Part shown: in pieces, positions 60,025 through 64,000 of the stretch | How the letters are laid out: every line of letters starts with the position of its first letter | How positions within the stretch are numbered: position 1 is the stretch's first letter | Origin: Mesorhizobium loti R88b | Lineage (GTDB): Bacteria > Pseudomonadota > Alphaproteobacteria > Rhizobiales > Rhizobiaceae | DNA: 64,000 nucleotides | Reading direction: 5' to 3' | Assembly (NCBI RefSeq): GCF_013170845.1 | Contig: NZ_CP033367.1 | Coordinates: 310,001 to 374,000, forward strand | Translations under genes and position numbers: made by a program | Notes under the pieces: model-generated | The model's input: only the letters and a program-made list of their open reading frames with translations | Databases searched by the model: none | Told to the model about the DNA's origin: nothing

Positions 60025-60477
60025 ATGTCCGCAACCACCGACGCTTCCCGCGGCAAGCTGATCATTCCCGCACTTGGCCGCATGTATTCGTCGCTGCATG
60101 ACGCCGGCGAGACCGTGCTGCGCGTCGTCGCCGGCGCGTTTCTCACCATTCACGGCTCGCAGAAAATCACCAATCCTTTCGGCGCCGCCGAGATGGTCGA
60201 AGGCCTCGGCTTCTATCCCGGCGCCTTCTGGTCGCTGCTTTTGGCCTGCACCGAGTTTTTCGGCGGTATCCTGATCGCCATCGGTTTTTTGACGCGACCG
60301 GCCGCCTTTGCCGGCCTGTTCGTACTGCTGGTGACGGTCTGGTTCCACTGGGTGACCATGGGCCAGGGCTTTTCGGGCGCCGAAAAGTCGCTGCTGTGGG
60401 CCGCGATCCTGCTCTTCTTCGTCATTCGCGGCGGCAACCGGCAGTCCGTTGACGCCCGCATCGGCAAGGCGTTCTGA
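60025..60477 (+). CDS. DoxX family membrane protein
   Basis: The 150-residue protein has four membrane segments and the DoxX pattern: GETVLRVVAGAFLTIHGSQKITNPFGAAEMVEGLGFYPGAFWSLLLACTEFFGGILIAIGFLTRPAAFAGLFVLLVTVWFHW, then EKSLLWAAILLFFVIRGGNRQSVDA. DoxX proteins are inner-membrane proteins often tied to redox or thiol stress, with no settled biochemistry. ATG 60025 after CAGGAGC is preferred to the frame start at 59971. A stem AAGGGCG/CGCCCTT (60490-60518) follows and may terminate the transcript. Confidence 0.9.
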   Translation: MSATTDASRGKLIIPALGRMYSSLHDAGETVLRVVAGAFLTIHGSQKITNPFGAAEMVEGLGFYPGAFWSLLLACTEFFGGILIAIGFLTRPAAFAGLFVLLVTVWFHWVTMGQGFSGAEKSLLWAAILLFFVIRGGNRQSVDARIGKAF

Positions 60478-60588
60478 CGCGGCTTCAAGAAGGGCGGCAG
60501 CGACGACGCGTCGCCCTTTGCCTTTGGCGCAAAACCGACTATGAAACGGCTTCAGCCAAGCCATCTGGAACGTGCGCCGGAGCCAGCC

Positions 60589-61566
60589 ATGACCGAAATC
60601 CTGCAGACCCCAAAGCTCGTCGTCGTCTTTGGCGGGTCAGGCTTTGTCGGCCGCCATGTCGTGCGCGCGCTGGCCAAGCGCGGCTACCGCATCCGGGTCG
60701 CCTGCCGGCGGCCAGATCTTGCCGGCCATCTCCAGCCGCTCGGAAATGTCGGCGAGATCCAGCCGGTGCAGGCCAATGTGCGCATGCGCTGGTCGGTCGA
60801 CCGCGCCGTGCAGGGTGCCGACCATGTCGTCAATCTCGTCGCCATCCTGCATGAGACGGGCCGGCAGAAATTCTCCGCCGTGCACGAATTCGGTTCCCGC
60901 GCCATTGCCGAAGCGGCGCGCTCCGTAGGAGCCAGGCTGACCCATATTTCCGCGCTTGGTGCCGACGCGGACTCCGAGTCGGACTACGCACGCACCAAAG
61001 CGCTTGGCGAGAAGGCCGTGCTGGAGACGATCTCTGATGCCGTCATCCTACGGCCGTCGATCATTTTTGGCCCGGAGGACGAGTTCTTCAACCGCTTTGC
61101 CAATATGGCGCGCTATTCGCCGGTGCTGCCGCTGATCGGTGGCGGCCAGACCAAGTTCCAGCCTGTCTATGTCGGCGACGTCGCCGAAGCGGTGGCACGC
61201 TCGGTCGACGGCAAGATCAATGGCGGCCAGATCTACGAGCTGGGCGGGCCCAACGTGCTCACCTTCAAGGAGTGCATGGAGGAGTTGCTTACCGTCATCG
61301 AGCGCAAGCGCCTGCTGGTGCCGGTGCCGTGGTGGCTGGCGAATATCCAGGCCTCGATCCTCGGCCTGTTACCCAATCCGCTGCTGACCAAGGACCAGGT
61401 GATGCAGCTGCGCGAGCATAACATCGTTTCGGAAGCCGCTGCCAAGGCCAACCGGACACTCACCGGGCTTGGCATCCAGCCGCAATCGATCGCGACGATC
61501 CTGCCCAGCTATCTCTGGCGCTTCCGCGCCGCCGGTCAGTTCCAGCAGCGCAAACCCGCGGCTTGA
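60589..61566 (+). CDS. Complex I NDUFA9-like NAD(P)-binding protein
   Basis: The 325-residue atypical SDR begins MTEILQTPKLVVVFGGSGFVGRHVVRALAKRGYRIRVACRRPDLAGHLQPLGNVGEIQPVQANVR, the hallmark of NDUFA9-type proteins, followed by HISALGADADSESDYARTKALGEKAVL and the RPSIIFGPEDEFFNRFA segment. The catalytic Tyr-x-x-x-Lys appears as YARTK. In mitochondria NDUFA9 stabilises complex I; bacterial homologues are probably quinone-biosynthesis or assembly factors. The ATG at 60589 gives the conserved start. It converges on the cytochrome P450 gene, 26 bases away. Confidence 0.93.
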   Translation: MTEILQTPKLVVVFGGSGFVGRHVVRALAKRGYRIRVACRRPDLAGHLQPLGNVGEIQPVQANVRMRWSVDRAVQGADHVVNLVAILHETGRQKFSAVHEFGSRAIAEAARSVGARLTHISALGADADSESDYARTKALGEKAVLETISDAVILRPSIIFGPEDEFFNRFANMARYSPVLPLIGGGQTKFQPVYVGDVAEAVARSVDGKINGGQIYELGGPNVLTFKECMEELLTVIERKRLLVPVPWWLANIQASILGLLPNPLLTKDQVMQLREHNIVSEAAAKANRTLTGLGIQPQSIATILPSYLWRFRAAGQFQQRKPAA

Positions 61567-61592
61567 TCACGACAACCGCCTGAAGAGCACGC

Positions 61593-62960
61593 CTAACGAG
61601 GCGTGACCTGCATCGGCAGACCGCCTTGAGGCTGTGTGGTCAGTTTCTGCACCGGCCAAGGCTTGGTCTCGGCCGTGGTATCGAAGCGGAAGCGCGACAG
61701 CAGGATGGCGAGCGCGATGATCGCCTCCTGCATGGCGAAGCTGGCACCGATGCAGACGCGTGGGCCCGCACCGAACGGCAGGTACTGAAAGCGGTCGATC
61801 TTTTCGCGGTTTCCCGGATGGAACCGTTCGGGCAGATAGGCATCCGGCCGGTCCCATAATTTCCTGTGGCGGTGCACAACCCAGGGCATGACCAGCACGG
61901 CTGCGTGCTTGGGGATATAAAGATCCTTCCACATCTCCGGTTCGATCGGCTCGCGGTTGATCGACGGCGCCGGCGGATAGAGCCGGAGCGCCTCGTCGAA
62001 AGCGGCGCGGGTCAATGGCATGGCGTCGAGCCACTTCGTCGGATCGGGTTCGCGCGCCAGCACCTGGTCGATCTCCTGCTCGACCCGGTTGCGCTCCCAT
62101 GGCGATTCCGCCAGGCAATAGAGCGTCCAGCCGAGTGCCCGCGCGGTGGTCTCATGGCCGGCGCCGATGAAGGTGATGATGTTGTCCTCGACTTCCGCGC
62201 GCGTCAGTCCCTCCGGGCCTTCGGCCTTGAGCAGCAGCGTCAGGAAATCCTGCGGCACGCCATCGGGCTCACGCCTGACCCTCTCTTCGCGCATCTTGAC
62301 CGTGTCGGTCACGATCTTGCGGAAATAGGCCATGGTCTTGCGGCCGCGGATGCGGGTCAGCCGCGGCAGCCAGTCGGGCGCGCGCAACAGGTCGAGCGGA
62401 TCGACGCGGCCCATGGTCTCGAACAAGCGGTCGATCTCATTGGCGAAACTGCCCGGCTCGCCCGCGATCTCGCCGGAGAACAGCGTCTCGGCCAAGATGT
62501 CGTAGGTGAGCAAGGTCATGTCATGGGCGATATCGGATGTGCCGCCCTGTTCGTAGCGGGCGACAAACTCCTGCGTGCGTTTCAGCATCGGCTGGGCGAA
62601 GCCGAAGATGTGGCGCGGCGTGAACACCGGCGCCATCGCCTTGCGCGATCGCTTCCACACCTCCCCCTCGGCGGTCAGCAGGCCATCGCGCAGGATCGGC
62701 CGCAGGATTTTCTGGCGCACCGTCGCCATCTTGTAGTTTTTCGCATTGTCGACCAGCACATGGCGGATGAGGCCCGGATCATTGGCGACGATCAGATGTC
62801 CACCCACCCCGCTCGCTGAAACCCAGGGCTCGTTGTAGGTGTGCTCACCCCACAGTTCGAGCGGATTGCGATAGACGATGCGGATCATCTCCAGCGTCGA
62901 AGGCGGCGTTGTGCGCGGCTTCGGTGCGGGAGGAACAAAAGGGGCGGGCTGGATGTCCAT
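61593..62960 (-). CDS. Cytochrome P450
   Basis: The 455-residue P450 starts MDIQPAPFVPPAPKPRTTPPS and has the I-helix FIGAGHETTARALGWTLYCLAE (acid-alcohol pair Glu-Thr-Thr), the K-helix EALRLYPP, the PERFHP segment and the heme-binding motif FGAGPRVCIGASFAMQEA with the ligand Cys near residue 400. The length and TLEMIRIVYRNPLELWGEH start resemble bacterial P450s related to CYP4/102-like fatty acid hydroxylases. No ferredoxin gene is adjacent; the divergent flavin reductase gene lies 199 bases away. Substrate unknown. Confidence 0.93.
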   Translation of the reverse strand: MDIQPAPFVPPAPKPRTTPPSTLEMIRIVYRNPLELWGEHTYNEPWVSASGVGGHLIVANDPGLIRHVLVDNAKNYKMATVRQKILRPILRDGLLTAEGEVWKRSRKAMAPVFTPRHIFGFAQPMLKRTQEFVARYEQGGTSDIAHDMTLLTYDILAETLFSGEIAGEPGSFANEIDRLFETMGRVDPLDLLRAPDWLPRLTRIRGRKTMAYFRKIVTDTVKMREERVRREPDGVPQDFLTLLLKAEGPEGLTRAEVEDNIITFIGAGHETTARALGWTLYCLAESPWERNRVEQEIDQVLAREPDPTKWLDAMPLTRAAFDEALRLYPPAPSINREPIEPEMWKDLYIPKHAAVLVMPWVVHRHRKLWDRPDAYLPERFHPGNREKIDRFQYLPFGAGPRVCIGASFAMQEAIIALAILLSRFRFDTTAETKPWPVQKLTTQPQGGLPMQVTPR

Positions 62961-63159
62961 GAAGTGCTCCGCTGCTCTGATAAATGTAGTGGCTGGCAAT
63001 CCGGGCGTCCATGTGACCGAACGGCAGGCAAGTCGCGGCACGAGGCAGACAGTCTGTTCATCCGATCGTGACCGTTCCGCCAGACGTCCAACCTTGTCCG
63101 CCACAACACTCTGCCGTAGTGACAGTTACCAACAGATACCGCCGACAAAGGAGCCCGTC

Positions 63160-63729
63160 TTGAAGCACCAGTTGAACATCATCATCGGCAGCACGCGGCC
63201 TGGCCGCGCCGGTCCGGTTTTTGCCGAGTGGCTGGAGACGTTCGCGCGTGAGCACGGAAAGTTCGAGCCGGTCTTGACCGACATTCACGCTTTCAACCTG
63301 CCGGTGCTGGACGAACCGCATCATCCCAGGCTCGGCAACTATCAGAATGACCATACCAAGGCCTGGTCAAAGGCGATCGGTGCTGGTGACGCGTTTGTGT
63401 TCGTGGCGCCGGAGTACAATTATTTCGCGGCCCCGGCGATCGTCAACGCGATCGACTATCTCGCGCGGGAATGGAAATACAAGCCGGCAGGCATCCTCAG
63501 CTATGGCGGCGTCTCCGGCGGACTGCGCGCGGCGCAGGCCTTGAAGCCGCTGCTGGCGGCGGTTGGCATCATGCCGATCCCCGAAGGCGTTGCACTGCCG
63601 ATGTATCAGACGCTTCTCGACAAGAGCGGCGCTTTCAACGCCAACGAGCTGGTTGCCAACGGAGCCAAGACCATGCTGGACGAGCTGTCGCGCTGGAGCG
63701 AGGCGTTGAAACCGATGCGCGCCGCCTGA
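63160..63729 (+). CDS. NADPH-dependent FMN reductase family protein
   Basis: The 189-residue flavodoxin-fold protein reads MKHQLNIIIGSTRPGRAGPVFAEWLETFAREHGKFEPVLTDIHAFNLPVLDEPHHPRLGNYQNDHTKAWSKAI, with APEYNYFAAPAIVNAIDYLAREWKYKPAGILSYGGVSGGLRAAQ, typical of the FMN_red/azoreductase-type family. The start is TTG 63160, seven bases after AGGAG; the frame opens much further upstream without similarity. A stem AGCCGGG/CCCGGCT (63733-63758) follows the gene and may terminate it. Confidence 0.9.
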   Translation: MKHQLNIIIGSTRPGRAGPVFAEWLETFAREHGKFEPVLTDIHAFNLPVLDEPHHPRLGNYQNDHTKAWSKAIGAGDAFVFVAPEYNYFAAPAIVNAIDYLAREWKYKPAGILSYGGVSGGLRAAQALKPLLAAVGIMPIPEGVALPMYQTLLDKSGAFNANELVANGAKTMLDELSRWSEALKPMRAA

Positions 63730-63781
63730 AAGAGCCGGGTTTGGGCAAATGCCCGGCTTGCTCGCGCCATAAAGAGGTGGA

Positions 63782-64000
63782 ATTGTCAGCAAGCGACTGA
63801 GCCGGGGGCGGTTCGATTTGCGTTTGCTGCTTGCCTTGCTGCTGTTCTTGTCAGCGACCGCCACAGCGGTGGCGGAGCGGCGCGTGGCGCTGGTCATGGC
63901 CGAAGACGACTACCGGCTGGTCAGGCCGCTCGCCAACCCCCTCCATGATGGCGAAGCGATGCAAGCCGCATTGAAGGCGCTCGGCTTCGAGGTCGTGCTC
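63782..64000 (+). CDS. Caspase-like (peptidase C14) protein, 3' truncated by window edge
   Basis: The frame running to the window end has a hydrophobic signal segment, LRLLLALLLFLSATATAVAERR, then RVALVMAEDDYRLVRPLANPLHDGEAMQAALKALGFEVVL, matching the beginning of bacterial caspase/metacaspase domains (first strand, then the PLxNPxxDAxxxxxxLxxLGFxV motif). The His-Cys dyad lies beyond the window. The start is uncertain: a stop at 63770-63772 precedes AGAGGTGG and an ATT at 63782; the first TTG in frame is at 63818. I list the gene from ATT 63782 as the longest frame with a ribosome binding site. Confidence 0.7.
   Translation, partial: MVSKRLSRGRFDLRLLLALLLFLSATATAVAERRVALVMAEDDYRLVRPLANPLHDGEAMQAALKALGFEVVL

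Overview
The window reads as a chromosomal segment of an alphaproteobacterium of the order Hyphomicrobiales, most likely Mesorhizobium or a close relative. The evidence is very high GC with dense antisense shadow frames, the gene order aroA-cmk-rpsA, an FYDLN-acid protein next to a tRNA-Ala, a rhizobial intergenic mosaic repeat downstream of rpsA, a four-subunit sarcosine oxidase operon, and many solute-binding-protein ABC transporters. No species was identified by database search. No nodulation or nitrogen-fixation genes, CRISPR array, insertion sequence or integrase were seen.

Layout. (1) 1-6.9 kb, plus strand: a glycan cluster with a partial GH39 enzyme, a GH144/glycoamylase-like protein, a disulfide-reductase-fold flavoprotein lacking one active-site cysteine, a GT4-like glycosyltransferase, and a two-domain glycosyltransferase fusion. 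(2) 6.9-17.5 kb: DUF1349 and aldehyde dehydrogenase genes, divergent from a TetR regulator, a DMGDH/SARDH-like flavoprotein and soxBDAG (sarcosine to glycine with the methyl group passed to tetrahydrofolate). (3) 17.5-30.2 kb, mostly minus strand: an organosulfur scavenging cluster (SsuD, SfnG, SfnB, MsuE-like FMN reductase, an uncharacterised FAD/NAD(P) protein) built around a branched-chain-amino-acid-type ABC transporter, with a divergent GntR regulator. (4) 30.2-39.3 kb: araFGH-type sugar importer, SDR dehydrogenase, IlvD/Edd-family sugar-acid dehydratase and DHDPS-family enzyme, divergent from a DgoR-like GntR regulator and galactonate dehydratase dgoD. Together this looks like a shared L-arabinose/D-galactose oxidative pathway.

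(5) 39.3-45.5 kb: an accessory patch with three small unknown proteins, an ATP-grasp protein, a scar in which the start of an ABC ATPase is welded to a broken LigD-type ligase, a more AT-rich kdsB plus unknown gene pair, a frameshifted small gene and a small membrane protein, ending at tRNA-Ala(GGC). (6) 45.7-50.8 kb: core genes (FYDLN protein, aroA, cmk, rpsA) with a strong terminator. (7) 50.9-59.7 kb: an SDR, then a tightly overlapping guanidine hydrolase/TetR/AruI-like decarboxylase operon, divergent from an octopine/arginine-type ABC importer that is followed by an Ldh2-family reductase. This suggests arginine or guanidino-compound catabolism. (8) 60-64 kb: DoxX protein, NDUFA9-like protein, cytochrome P450, NADPH-dependent FMN reductase, and the start of a caspase-like peptidase.

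A recurring design is visible in the transporters: all three periplasmic binding-protein genes are followed immediately by a strong stem-loop before the next gene of the operon. Domain and family names below come from recognising conserved motifs by eye, not from a search.
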